Source: Methanobrevibacter olleyae (lineage in GTDB: Archaea > Methanobacteriota > Methanobacteria > Methanobacteriales > Methanobacteriaceae). From it: a stretch of DNA of 42,144 bases. The translations under genes and the position numbers were made by a program. Position 1 is the stretch's first letter, and each line of letters opens with the position of its first letter. The notes under the pieces were generated by a model. The model had not been told where the DNA came from, did not search any database, and saw nothing but the letters and a program-made list of their open reading frames with translations. Positions 35,144 through 42,144 of the stretch are shown piece after piece. The stretch is from the NCBI GenBank assembly GCA_015063035.1, contig SUTG01000012.1:1-42144 (forward strand). The letters run 5' to 3'.

Positions 35144-36880
35144 TTATCTCCTGAATTTTCTGGAATGCTTTTCAAAGAGATCATCTGAAGTCTTGTTTTT
35201 ACTATCCTTTCCAGATGACTCCCCATCAGATTCGTCCCTATAGTGATTATAATCATCATAATGAGAACTGGAATTGCGCCCAGCCCTTTTTCTGGATTCC
35301 CTAGGACTCATATACTTATAATCTATCTCACCATCACCAGAGTAAGTTCTGGTATGATTTGCATCATAATGAGAATTTGCACCATAATTTGGACTTCTTG
35401 AATTAGATTTCCTATAATTCTCATTTTGCCTATAATCCCTTTGGTTATAACTGTCATGACGATTATCATAATGATTAGGATTATTATAATTGTCTCTTAA
35501 TGGTCTAGAATCTTGATATCTGTGGGAATTAGCATTTCTATCAGAGTAATCATCATAGTATCTGTCATCATACCCATCATAATTTCTATCATAGGCTCTA
35601 TCATGCCCTCTAGATCCATGATTATAATCATCTCTAAAGCGATTATCATTAGATGGTTGGAACTTAATGTTATCATCCATATCATGCATAGCCTGGTTTA
35701 TAGTGGTATCAAACTCTGCATCAGATATGTCTTCAAAATCATCCTTGTTATCCTTACTGCTTGAAAAAGGATTGAATCGGGAAAGGCCTTTGGATTTCTT
35801 TTCTACCTTTGGAGGCTCTTGATAATAATCCTCACCAAACTGGTTTCCACCTTGAATCTGATTATCATAACTCCTGAGAGCATCTAAATTGTTTTGATGA
35901 AATTCCTCATAATTGTTTGCAAAGTATTTATCAGGATTTCGTGAATAGGAATCTTTGATGGCTCCAGAATACTGATGATGCTGTGAATCTGGTCTCCTTC
36001 TGGCACCATAATGATCATTGTAATTTTCCCTAGGAGCTCTGCTTTCCCTATAGTTCCTATCTCTTGAATAATCACCATAATCATAGCCCCCATAATCATT
36101 ATAGGAGTCATAATCATCATAATAAGGTTCATTAGAGCCATGAGATGCATTATAGTTTGGGTTATAATTTGGATTGTTTCTGGATTGTTTAGCTTGACGT
36201 CTTATTTCTCTAAGCTGTCTTTTACGCTCTTTAACATCAACCAATTCCAAATCATCCAAATCTTCCATACGCCTATAATGGCCAGGCTCCTGATTTGGCC
36301 TTATTGGATTGAAACTGGAATTGAAATCATCATCATAAAAATTGCGAGACCTTAGATGGGTTCCTCTTATATTCTCAAATATGATGTCTTCAATCTTTTT
36401 AGGACTGGAAACATCCTTTAATTCAAGGTCCTTTCCATCATAAGCACTGTATAATGTTATGGTGCCTACTGAAAATATCTTTCCTAAAAGACTTTGGGAA
36501 CGGCTAACATCCTGAATAGTGTTGAATGGCATGTAATTTTTCTTTTGCAAGAGTATGCCCTTTTCAACAATGACTCTGCTTTCAGTAATTGTATACTTGA
36601 TTGAAGTCCATATTAAAAGCTTTAATATGATGTATAGCAATACGATCATTATCAAGATAAACACAGCTATTGCAAAATAGCGTGTCATTGGAACTTTGGT
36701 TGATTCAATCAAATAGACATTCATGTTCCCAATATATTGAATACCAGCAGAATACAAGAAAAATAAAAATCCCAACACAAACATTGATATTAAAATCCCT
36801 TTTGAATAGACAAAGATATTAGGTTGTGCCTCATATAATATTTTCTCATGAAATTCTTCTTTTTTATCTTTACCAAACAT
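35144..36880 (-). CDS. bPH2 (YdbS-like) membrane protein with long disordered tail
   Basis: This 578-aa protein has two transmembrane helices (about 27-50 and 66-92), followed by a bacterial-PH-like domain to about 175 ('YTITESRVIVEKGILLQKKNYMPFNTIQDV', 'LLGKIFSVGTITLYSA'). From about residue 200 to the end it is low complexity, dominated by Asp, Asn, Tyr, Arg and Ser, with motifs such as YDDYxDY and NYNPNYN; no fold is evident. Ordinary YdbS-like proteins end near 180 residues. The tail's skewed composition gives the DNA a taatcatcata-like texture and many spurious frames. It could be a phase-separating or scaffold region; this is inference. Confidence 0.8.
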   Translation of the reverse strand: MFGKDKKEEFHEKILYEAQPNIFVYSKGILISMFVLGFLFFLYSAGIQYIGNMNVYLIESTKVPMTRYFAIAVFILIMIVLLYIILKLLIWTSIKYTITESRVIVEKGILLQKKNYMPFNTIQDVSRSQSLLGKIFSVGTITLYSAYDGKDLELKDVSSPKKIEDIIFENIRGTHLRSRNFYDDDFNSSFNPIRPNQEPGHYRRMEDLDDLELVDVKERKRQLREIRRQAKQSRNNPNYNPNYNASHGSNEPYYDDYDSYNDYGGYDYGDYSRDRNYRESRAPRENYNDHYGARRRPDSQHHQYSGAIKDSYSRNPDKYFANNYEEFHQNNLDALRSYDNQIQGGNQFGEDYYQEPPKVEKKSKGLSRFNPFSSSKDNKDDFEDISDAEFDTTINQAMHDMDDNIKFQPSNDNRFRDDYNHGSRGHDRAYDRNYDGYDDRYYDDYSDRNANSHRYQDSRPLRDNYNNPNHYDNRHDSYNQRDYRQNENYRKSNSRSPNYGANSHYDANHTRTYSGDGEIDYKYMSPRESRKRAGRNSSSHYDDYNHYRDESDGESSGKDSKNKTSDDLFEKHSRKFRR

Positions 36881-37062
36881 TAGTTTATATTTATAATTTT
36901 TATTTTAAATATAGTTTGTGTATATTAATATAATTTATATAAAATTATAAGCGAAAATAGCTAAAATGATAAATTGGGTTAAAAACTATTAAAAAAGTTA
37001 AAATAAAGAAAATTAGTAAAAATAAGTAAAAAAAGAAATAGAAAAAAGAAAAGTAAATTTTT

Positions 37063-37359
37063 TTAAAGATCAACTGCATTTGCATCGAATACATCGATAA
37101 TTAAATCAGCAGCCACTAGATCTTTAATGTTGTCTCCAAATCTGATGAAGTGATCAGTTTGTAAATGTGAACCTAATATTTCTACAGATTCCCATTGTTC
37201 AACGAATAATAATGTTCCGTCACCAGTGTTGGAATATAAATTGTAATCTATGTTTCCTTCTTCTTTTTTAGTGTTTTCAATTAAATCTTGTGCGAATTCT
37301 ACAATTTTTTTACATGCATCTTCATCTTTAGGAATCGCTTTAGCTAAAACTAATATCAT
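37063..37359 (-). CDS. Antibiotic biosynthesis monooxygenase (ABM) domain protein
   Basis: This 98-aa single ferredoxin-like ABM domain has 'ILVLAKAIPKDEDACKKIVE' as the first strand and helix, 'KKEEGNIDYNLYSN', 'LLFVEQWES', and 'HLQTDHFIRFGDNIKDLV' with the family His. Such dimeric proteins act on small quinone-like or heme-like substrates or as stress proteins. I start at 37359 because GGTGATTAAT lies directly upstream. It is 256 bp downstream of npdG on the same strand; co-transcription is unclear. Confidence 0.85.
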   Translation of the reverse strand: MILVLAKAIPKDEDACKKIVEFAQDLIENTKKEEGNIDYNLYSNTGDGTLLFVEQWESVEILGSHLQTDHFIRFGDNIKDLVAADLIIDVFDANAVDL

Positions 37360-37371
37360 ATTAATCACCAA

Positions 37372-37627
37372 TTTAATAGTTTTAAATAAATATATACATT
37401 TTAATGAATAAAAACATACCGAATAAAGATTAAATCAAATTATTGAATAAAATCAAATTTGTTAGGAGAAGGAAAGTTAAATATTATTGAATTGAGATAA
37501 GAGGCGACTAATTCAAAATATTTAACTGGGTTGAGAAAAAATACCTATCAATAAAAAATATGCTTTATCAAACCATATATAATTTATTTAAAACCTGTTT
37601 TCCCTATAAACCAAAGAAAAGATTAAA
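37372..37627. other. Spacer between ABM gene and npdG
   Basis: This 256-bp AT-rich spacer has no gene seen. It includes short A/T inverted stretches but no clear promoter or terminator. Confidence 0.35.
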
Positions 37628-38311
37628 TTAATCTTCAAATTGAGGAATTCCGGTAATTCTGAGTCCACCATAATGGGATCTGTATTTAATGTTTAATCCA
37701 ATAAGGAGTGGAGTGATCTTTTCAATAACTCTTGATTTCTCTAGAATTCCTGTATCAATAGTTCTAACTCCTGGGAGTTTATCGATAAGTTCAGTAGCAA
37801 TTTCTTTCGCTTCTTTATCATCTCCTGCAATCAAGCAGTCACAATCAATATCATTTGGAATATTTGATAAGTGAGAGTTACTTATATTACAGAATGCGCA
37901 GATTACCTTTGCACCGGTTCCATCTAAAATCTTTGCAGTTCTTTCAGCTGCTGAACCTTCCATTAAGTCAATGAAACGGAATGGTTTTCCACCGATAGCG
38001 GTTTCAAGTGGTACAGTTGCATCAAGAACTATCTTATCAGCACAGAATTCTTTAATCCCTTCAAGTGTAGGTTTTTGAGCTGCAAGAGGTACAGTGAGGA
38101 TTAAAATGTCCCCTGCTTTTGCTGCATCTTCATTTGCCATACCGACAATGTTCAAATCATAATCCTTTAATTCCTCGATTGTTTCTTCTACAACAGTTAA
38201 AGCCTTTTCTTCCTTACGAGAACCTACAATAACTTCAACGCCTTCAATTGCAAATCTCTTTGCAATTCCTAAACCTTGCGGACCAGTTCCGCCAATTACT
38301 GCAACTTTCAT
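37628..38311 (-). CDS. npdG: F420H2:NADP oxidoreductase (F420-dependent NADP reductase)
   Basis: This 227-aa enzyme transfers hydride between F420H2 and NADP+. The N-terminal dinucleotide fold is 'MKVAVIGGTGPQGLGIAKRF', and 'GSRKEEKA' supplies the Arg/Lys that bind the NADP 2'-phosphate. 'ILTVPLAAQKPTLE' and 'VICAFCNISNSHLSNIP' are family landmarks of Fno. ATAGGAGGAAAAAG precedes the ATG, a strong ribosome site. It follows the NADP-type alcohol dehydrogenase, an arrangement known in alcohol-using methanogens: Adh makes NADPH, NpdG passes electrons to F420. Confidence 0.95.
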   Translation of the reverse strand: MKVAVIGGTGPQGLGIAKRFAIEGVEVIVGSRKEEKALTVVEETIEELKDYDLNIVGMANEDAAKAGDILILTVPLAAQKPTLEGIKEFCADKIVLDATVPLETAIGGKPFRFIDLMEGSAAERTAKILDGTGAKVICAFCNISNSHLSNIPNDIDCDCLIAGDDKEAKEIATELIDKLPGVRTIDTGILEKSRVIEKITPLLIGLNIKYRSHYGGLRITGIPQFED

Positions 38312-38330
38312 CTTTTTCCTCCTATAATTA

Positions 38331-38410
38331 AAAATAATTAGAAATAATTATAAATAATTAGAAATAATTAGAAATAATTAAAAATAATTAGAAATAATTA
38401 GAAATAATTA
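38331..38410. repeat. Eight-unit tandem repeat, 10-bp period, between adh and npdG
   Basis: Eight contiguous units of (g/a/t)aaataatta fill most of the adh-npdG gap (176 bp), ending 20 bp upstream of npdG. Like the array at 18121 it has a helical-turn period. In the transcript it would be an unstructured A/U-rich stretch just before the npdG ribosome site. Confidence 0.95.
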
Positions 38411-38487
38411 GAATGGTTTTAAAAAAAAAGTAATGGAAATTAATCCATTACTTTTTCAACATCCATTTTTTTAGGCAATTAGTGAGC

Positions 38488-39564
38488 TTAGTCAAGATCT
38501 AACATTACAACAGGTTTGATTAAGTCTTTAGGTTTTTCTTTCATTAAGTAAAGAGCATCTTCGATTTTTTCAAGACCTTTGAATTTGTGGGTAACTAATA
38601 ATTCAGGATCTTGTCTACCGTATAATGCTAAATCAGCAAGTCTTTGCATTCTTACTGCTCCACCTGGACATAAACCGTTCTTAATGTTGATGTTGGACAT
38701 ACCGCAACCCCATTCAACACGAGGGACTAATACGTTATCAGCACCACTTAAGTAGTTTACGTTAGAAACTGTTCCTCCTGCTTTTGCTGAAGCGATTGCT
38801 TCTTTCCATGTGTTTTCTAAGTTACCACCAGCAATAACTACAGAGTCCACACCTGCACCATCGGTAAGTTCTCTTACTTGCTCATCGATTGCTCCGTTTT
38901 TATAGTTGATGATATCAGTTGCACCGTATTTTTTAGCAACTTCCACTGAAACAGGACGAGTACCTGCAGCGAACAATCTTCCTGCACCTAATAATTTTGC
39001 ACCTGCAATAGCTGAAAGACCTACTGCACCAATTCCGATAACAAGTACGGATCCACCTAAAGGAATGTCAGCGTTTTCTGCACCCATCATACCAGTAGAC
39101 CACATGTCTACCAACATACAAGCACCTTCATCTGATAATCCTTCTGGCATTAATAATAGGTTTGCATCAGCCATGTTTACATGGAATCTTTCACCAAATA
39201 CACCATCTTTGAAGTTGGAGAATTTCCAACCACCGAGAGGTTCCATGGTTTGTGAAGGGAATCCTCTTTGAGCAGCTTCATCATCCCAGTCAGGAGTAAT
39301 AGCAGGAACAATTACTTTGTCACCAGGTTTGAAATTTTTAACCATGCTACCTACTTCAACAACTTCACCAACAGCTTCGTGACCTAAGATCATGTCTTTT
39401 CTGTCACCGATAGCTCCTTCCCATACTGTGTGAATATCTGAAGTACATGGGGATACACAAGTTGGTTTAATGATAGCGTCCATTGGTCCGCATTCAGGAA
39501 CTTCTTTTTCTACCCATCCAGTTTCATTGAGTCTTTTCATTGCAAATCCTTTAAAAGTTGCCAT
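38488..39564 (-). CDS. adh: NADP-dependent zinc secondary alcohol dehydrogenase
   Basis: This 358-aa medium-chain dehydrogenase is very like the Thermoanaerobacter/Clostridium secondary ADH. The catalytic zinc ligands are Cys40 (SPCTSDIHT), His62-Glu63 (ILGHEAVGE) and the Asp in 'MLVDMWSTG'. NADP choice is shown by 'GTRPVSVEVAKKYGATD', where the GxR motif replaces the acidic residue of NAD enzymes. The structural-zinc Cys cluster is absent, as in that subfamily. I start at 39564 (MATFKGF) because GAGGTGA lies just before; a GTG at 39573 falls inside it. Oxidises ethanol/2-propanol-type alcohols; lies directly upstream of npdG. Confidence 0.93.
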   Translation of the reverse strand: MATFKGFAMKRLNETGWVEKEVPECGPMDAIIKPTCVSPCTSDIHTVWEGAIGDRKDMILGHEAVGEVVEVGSMVKNFKPGDKVIVPAITPDWDDEAAQRGFPSQTMEPLGGWKFSNFKDGVFGERFHVNMADANLLLMPEGLSDEGACMLVDMWSTGMMGAENADIPLGGSVLVIGIGAVGLSAIAGAKLLGAGRLFAAGTRPVSVEVAKKYGATDIINYKNGAIDEQVRELTDGAGVDSVVIAGGNLENTWKEAIASAKAGGTVSNVNYLSGADNVLVPRVEWGCGMSNINIKNGLCPGGAVRMQRLADLALYGRQDPELLVTHKFKGLEKIEDALYLMKEKPKDLIKPVVMLDLD

Positions 39565-40240
39565 TTCTTTCACCTCAAAAAATTAGAAACATTTATAAAA
39601 AATCTATTTTAAAAAAATTAAGATCCGTGTTAAAGTTTTAAAAACAGCAAAAAACCTTATAAGAATCAAGATTTAAAACTGTTTAATCCGATATTTTCTA
39701 AAAAAACATGATAAAATTAAGTTAATTTAGAAACCAATAGATTTAATATAAATAATCTCTGAATAAAGATTTAAAATATTGAATATATAAAATTTACTAT
39801 TTTTTTATAGATTAAATTCAAATTAAAGGAATTATATTGAATTAATAAGAAAAATAAGGTCAATTGATAATTTTTCATTCATATGATAAGAAAATTATTT
39901 CATATCGAAAAATGATAAAAAAAGGATAAAAATTTTATATGACCATCAAATTTAAAAACAAAAAAATTAAATCAAAATTGAAGTGAAAAAATACTATTTA
40001 TTCAGAAAAGTAATACTACTTTAGAAAAAATTAATAATAAAAATTAAAAAACAAAGTTATGATAAAAAAAACAATACTGCGATAAAATTTATAGTCAATG
40101 ATAAAATTATTAAAAAAAAAGAATTATCCCTATCAATTAATCAAAATGATGCAAATAAAATAAGAAAAAATAAAGGGAATTGGATTAAAAATAACAAGAT
40201 AGAAAAAATAAATAAAAAAAGGAAATTATATGAAAATTAA
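39565..40240. other. Long AT-rich intergenic region upstream of adh
   Basis: About 680 bp lie between adh and the regulator gene, both on minus. TATA-like elements on the minus strand occur near 39786-39795 (ttttatata) and 39592-39599. An imperfect dyad, tttttcattcatatga versus tcatatcgaaaaat, lies at 39871-39914 and could be an operator. A Lys/Asn/Ile-only open frame without ATG at 40025-40240 is compositional noise. Confidence 0.45.
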
Positions 40241-40333
40241 TTATTTCAATAATTCTTTCTTGAAATACCTATAGAACCTATAAGAAATTATTTCAATAAT
40301 TCTTTCTTGAAATACCTATAGAACCTATAAGAA
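40241..40333. repeat. 46-bp tandem duplication of a gene's 3' end
   Basis: 40241-40286 and 40288-40333 are identical over 46 bp (ttatttcaataattctttct and onward). The right copy is the last 15 codons plus stop of the regulator at 40288; the left copy lies outside the gene. On the minus strand the gene ends at the first stop, and the second copy is untranslated. Confidence 0.9.
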
Positions 40334-41124
40334 TCATTTAAAGAAGATTTTTCTTCTAAGAAAAGCATTTCAGAATTATCAAACACCACATCATCAAAGA
40401 AAAGGAATAATGAAGCAAAAACATCTGAAACTGTAAAGAAGATGTTAGGCAAATCATCAACAATATAGAAAAATATTTTCTTGTCCCTTACCAATGCCTT
40501 AATAACATTATCCGAATCGGATTTTGCAACCAAATCATAAATGTTTTTAGTGGTTATGATATCCAAATACCCATCATGACTGATTAATGCCTCTGCAATA
40601 GCATCCATAAAGATTTTAGAGAAGACAGGCAATATGATGCAGATATATGTGGAATTTTTAATATTATCCAAGTATACATTTATAGGCTTAGCAAATTCTG
40701 TAATAGTTGATTTAACTATTGAAGCGCTATTGAAAATAGACAATTCCTTTAAAAATTTATTTGGAATGGATCTTATTGAATGATTTTCCCAGAATTCCCC
40801 ATTTGCATCAACAGATTCCAAATTATACATTAGATTTTCTAGATTCTTTGCAAGTAAAAAACCAATAGAGGATACTGTATAAAGTTTATTCGGGAACTTT
40901 TGAATCAATTTACAGGATTTCAACTCATTTAAACCTCTGGAAATATTTCCCGGTTTTCTATTAAATTCAGATTCCAATTCCTTTATTGTTTTACTGGACT
41001 CATATAAGCTAAACAATAACTTCAATCTTAATTCAGAAGTGACAATGAACTTCAATAAGTTGAAATCATCCAAATCATTTATTCCATCAAAATACTCAGA
41101 CTTAATGATTATCCCCCCTTCCAT
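40288..41124 (-). CDS. FilR1-like winged-helix regulator (paralogue 1)
   Basis: This protein is about 278 aa. An ArsR-type winged helix (about residues 20-90: 'FIVTSELRLKLLFSLYESSKTIKELESEF', 'NISRGLNELKSCKLIQ') is followed by a DUF1724/FilR1-type middle domain with 'NVYLDNIKNSTYICIILPVFSKIF'. The family is common in methanogens and includes methanogenesis regulators. It overlaps the upstream gene by 23 bp if ATG 41124 is used. An in-frame ATT at 41106 that overlaps the upstream stop and has GGGGGGAT six bases before it may be the real start. The open frame back to 41184 lacks support. Its last 46 bp are duplicated downstream. Possible regulator of adh-npdG (inference). Confidence 0.8.
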   Translation of the reverse strand: MEGGIIIKSEYFDGINDLDDFNLLKFIVTSELRLKLLFSLYESSKTIKELESEFNRKPGNISRGLNELKSCKLIQKFPNKLYTVSSIGFLLAKNLENLMYNLESVDANGEFWENHSIRSIPNKFLKELSIFNSASIVKSTITEFAKPINVYLDNIKNSTYICIILPVFSKIFMDAIAEALISHDGYLDIITTKNIYDLVAKSDSDNVIKALVRDKKIFFYIVDDLPNIFFTVSDVFASLFLFFDDVVFDNSEMLFLEEKSSLNDSYRFYRYFKKELLK

Positions 41125-41968
41125 TAGGATATATGATGTCCTCGAGTGAAACATAGTCTCCACACAATTCCTCATATTCCTCAAAAAGCTTCAAACCGAA
41201 TTTTATAGCCTCTTCATTGGTAGAAACCAATACACTATTTTGATTGAACTGATGGTTTTTAGTGTAAAAAGCCGCTACAAAACATTTATCTGAAACTGTG
41301 AAGGCAAATTCAATATTATGGTCATTAGGTTTTAATTTAACAGACTTATTCTTAATTCCAGGACTTTTAGGCACATAATCTATTATGAAGTTTTTTACAG
41401 CTTCAGAAACTTCATCCGGAAGTATCAATTCAACAGTACAGTCGTTATCCACCCAATAGCTAATGATATCATCATGGTTTGGATGGAAATAAGGAAAAAT
41501 GCCCTTTAAAAATTTAAAGCCCATCAAGGAACGCTGAAAAGTTTCAGTAGCTTTAAATAAATCCACATTATTTGATTCAATTATTTCAGAACCATCTAGA
41601 GAGGACAAATCTTTTAATGTATCAATATGAATATCTAAAAGAGATTGATTGAGAAAATCTGATTTTTCTCTTAAAAACTTAGCAGATTTGTTAAAATAGA
41701 GAATATTAGTTAATTTCAGCCTTGTTTTATTATATAAATAAAATTTATCCTCTATATTATAAATAAAATTTTTTTGCTCTAGCTTATTGATATTATCTAG
41801 AATTGAACTGTAACTATAACTTGTCTTCTCTTCAATTTGCTTTATTGAAGCAGCTGAATTAAATAAACAGCCTAAAATTTTTAAACGAATCTCAGAGTTG
41901 ATTAAGAAGCGGATATCCTCTTGAAACTCAAGAAAATTTTCTTCAGTATATGGAATTGTCAAATTCAT
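41102..41968 (-). CDS. FilR1-like winged-helix regulator (paralogue 2)
   Basis: This 288-aa protein has the same architecture as its neighbour. The winged helix at about 18-85 is 'FLINSEIRLKILGCLFNSAASIKQIEEKTSYS' split over two helices, with recognition part 'SILDNINKLEQKNFIY'. The DUF1724-like domain contains 'WVDNDCTVELILPDEVSEAVKNFI' and 'HNIEFAFTVSDKCFVAAFYT'. 'INSEIRLKIL' matches 'VTSELRLKLL' of paralogue 1, so this is a tandem duplication. GAAGGAGGTATG gives a strong ribosome site. First gene of the pair; TATA-like elements lie near 41990-42010. Confidence 0.85.
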   Translation of the reverse strand: MNLTIPYTEENFLEFQEDIRFLINSEIRLKILGCLFNSAASIKQIEEKTSYSYSSILDNINKLEQKNFIYNIEDKFYLYNKTRLKLTNILYFNKSAKFLREKSDFLNQSLLDIHIDTLKDLSSLDGSEIIESNNVDLFKATETFQRSLMGFKFLKGIFPYFHPNHDDIISYWVDNDCTVELILPDEVSEAVKNFIIDYVPKSPGIKNKSVKLKPNDHNIEFAFTVSDKCFVAAFYTKNHQFNQNSVLVSTNEEAIKFGLKLFEEYEELCGDYVSLEDIIYPNGRGDNH

Positions 41969-42144
41969 ACCTCCTTCAATTAAATAATATTTATATAGGA
42001 AAATATATTTAAACTTTTTAATTGTTCAATAATATAGAAATAAATAGCCAATTATTTTAGCTTTTTAGACTAAAAGAATTTTAATTAGGGTTTTTTAAAA
42101 AAAGTGCACAATTAAAAAAAAAAAAACACCATTAAAAAAACACC
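41969..42144. other. Right-edge spacer
   Basis: AT-rich DNA upstream of the regulator pair, with TATA-like aatatttatatagg near 41985. A short direct repeat (ttaaaaaaa followed by caccat/cacc) ends the window. No gene is visible. Confidence 0.4.

Noticed and set aside
35497-36150. Met/Ile-rich frames inside the PH-protein gene
   Set aside because: Frames created by the repetitive taatcatca-like texture of the disordered-tail coding region.
40025-40240. Open frame of about 70 codons upstream of adh
   Set aside because: No start codon, almost only Lys/Asn/Ile codons; compositional noise.

Overview
The window looks like the chromosome of a hydrogenotrophic methanogen of the genus Methanobrevibacter. 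The DNA is very AT-rich, and intergenic DNA is almost pure A/T. Diagnostic genes are a membrane-bound energy-converting hydrogenase (eha), F420H2:NADP oxidoreductase, a tetraether/isoprenoid-type reductase, the archaeal GatDE amidotransferase, split GMP synthetase (GuaAa/GuaAb), KEOPS Cgi121, NreA and archaeal tRNA-G10 methyltransferase. Secreted adhesin-like proteins and an alcohol dehydrogenase next to npdG fit a gut or rumen member, possibly of the M. ruminantium/M. olleyae type. The species guess is inference. No insertion sequence, CRISPR array, rRNA or prophage was seen.

Layout. Positions 150-3349 (minus) hold ehaA to ehaG, the promoter-proximal half of the eha operon; the rest lies beyond the left edge. 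Positions 3739-6950 (plus) hold a nucleotide-sugar epimerase, a citramalate/isopropylmalate synthase and Cgi121. Positions 7165-11477 (minus) hold a PLP enzyme of unknown role, NreA with a C-terminal PCNA-binding motif, and guaAa - unknown 80-residue protein - guaAb. Positions 11702-13416 (plus) hold a 48-residue membrane protein and a secreted M14-like metallopeptidase with Ig-like modules. Positions 13642-17951 (minus) hold thioredoxin reductase and gatDE.

Positions 17952-22337 are the most accessory-looking part. A 10-bp-period repeat array and a palindrome precede an HxlR-type regulator. Two exported proteins ending in a cyclophilin-like domain follow, then a secreted glycosidase-like TIM-barrel protein. 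Positions 22526-23594 (minus) hold tRNA-Ala(GGC), a previously unlisted 29-codon hydrophobic reading frame with its own TATA box, hairpin leader, Shine-Dalgarno site and terminator-like palindrome, and an orphan Vsr endonuclease. A bacterial-looking NAD synthetase follows.

Positions 24632-30127 (minus) form a metabolic unit: an XRE-cupin regulator, an acyl-CoA synthetase and vorCBA (2-ketoisovalerate:ferredoxin oxidoreductase). It probably converts short/branched carboxylic acids to CoA esters and then to 2-oxoacids. Positions 30564-36880 hold an unknown Cys-containing protein, a MATE exporter, TrmG10, a geranylgeranyl-reductase-family flavoprotein and a PH-domain membrane protein with a 370-residue disordered tail. 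Positions 37063-41968 (minus) hold an ABM-domain protein, npdG, an NADP-type secondary alcohol dehydrogenase, and two FilR1-like regulators. The Adh/NpdG pair should pass electrons from alcohols through NADPH to F420.

The strongest candidates for something undescribed are the 29-codon membrane peptide unit (22691-23003), the helical-phase repeat array controlling the HxlR/cyclophilin-like operon (18121-20301), and the 80-residue protein between the GMP synthetase subunits.
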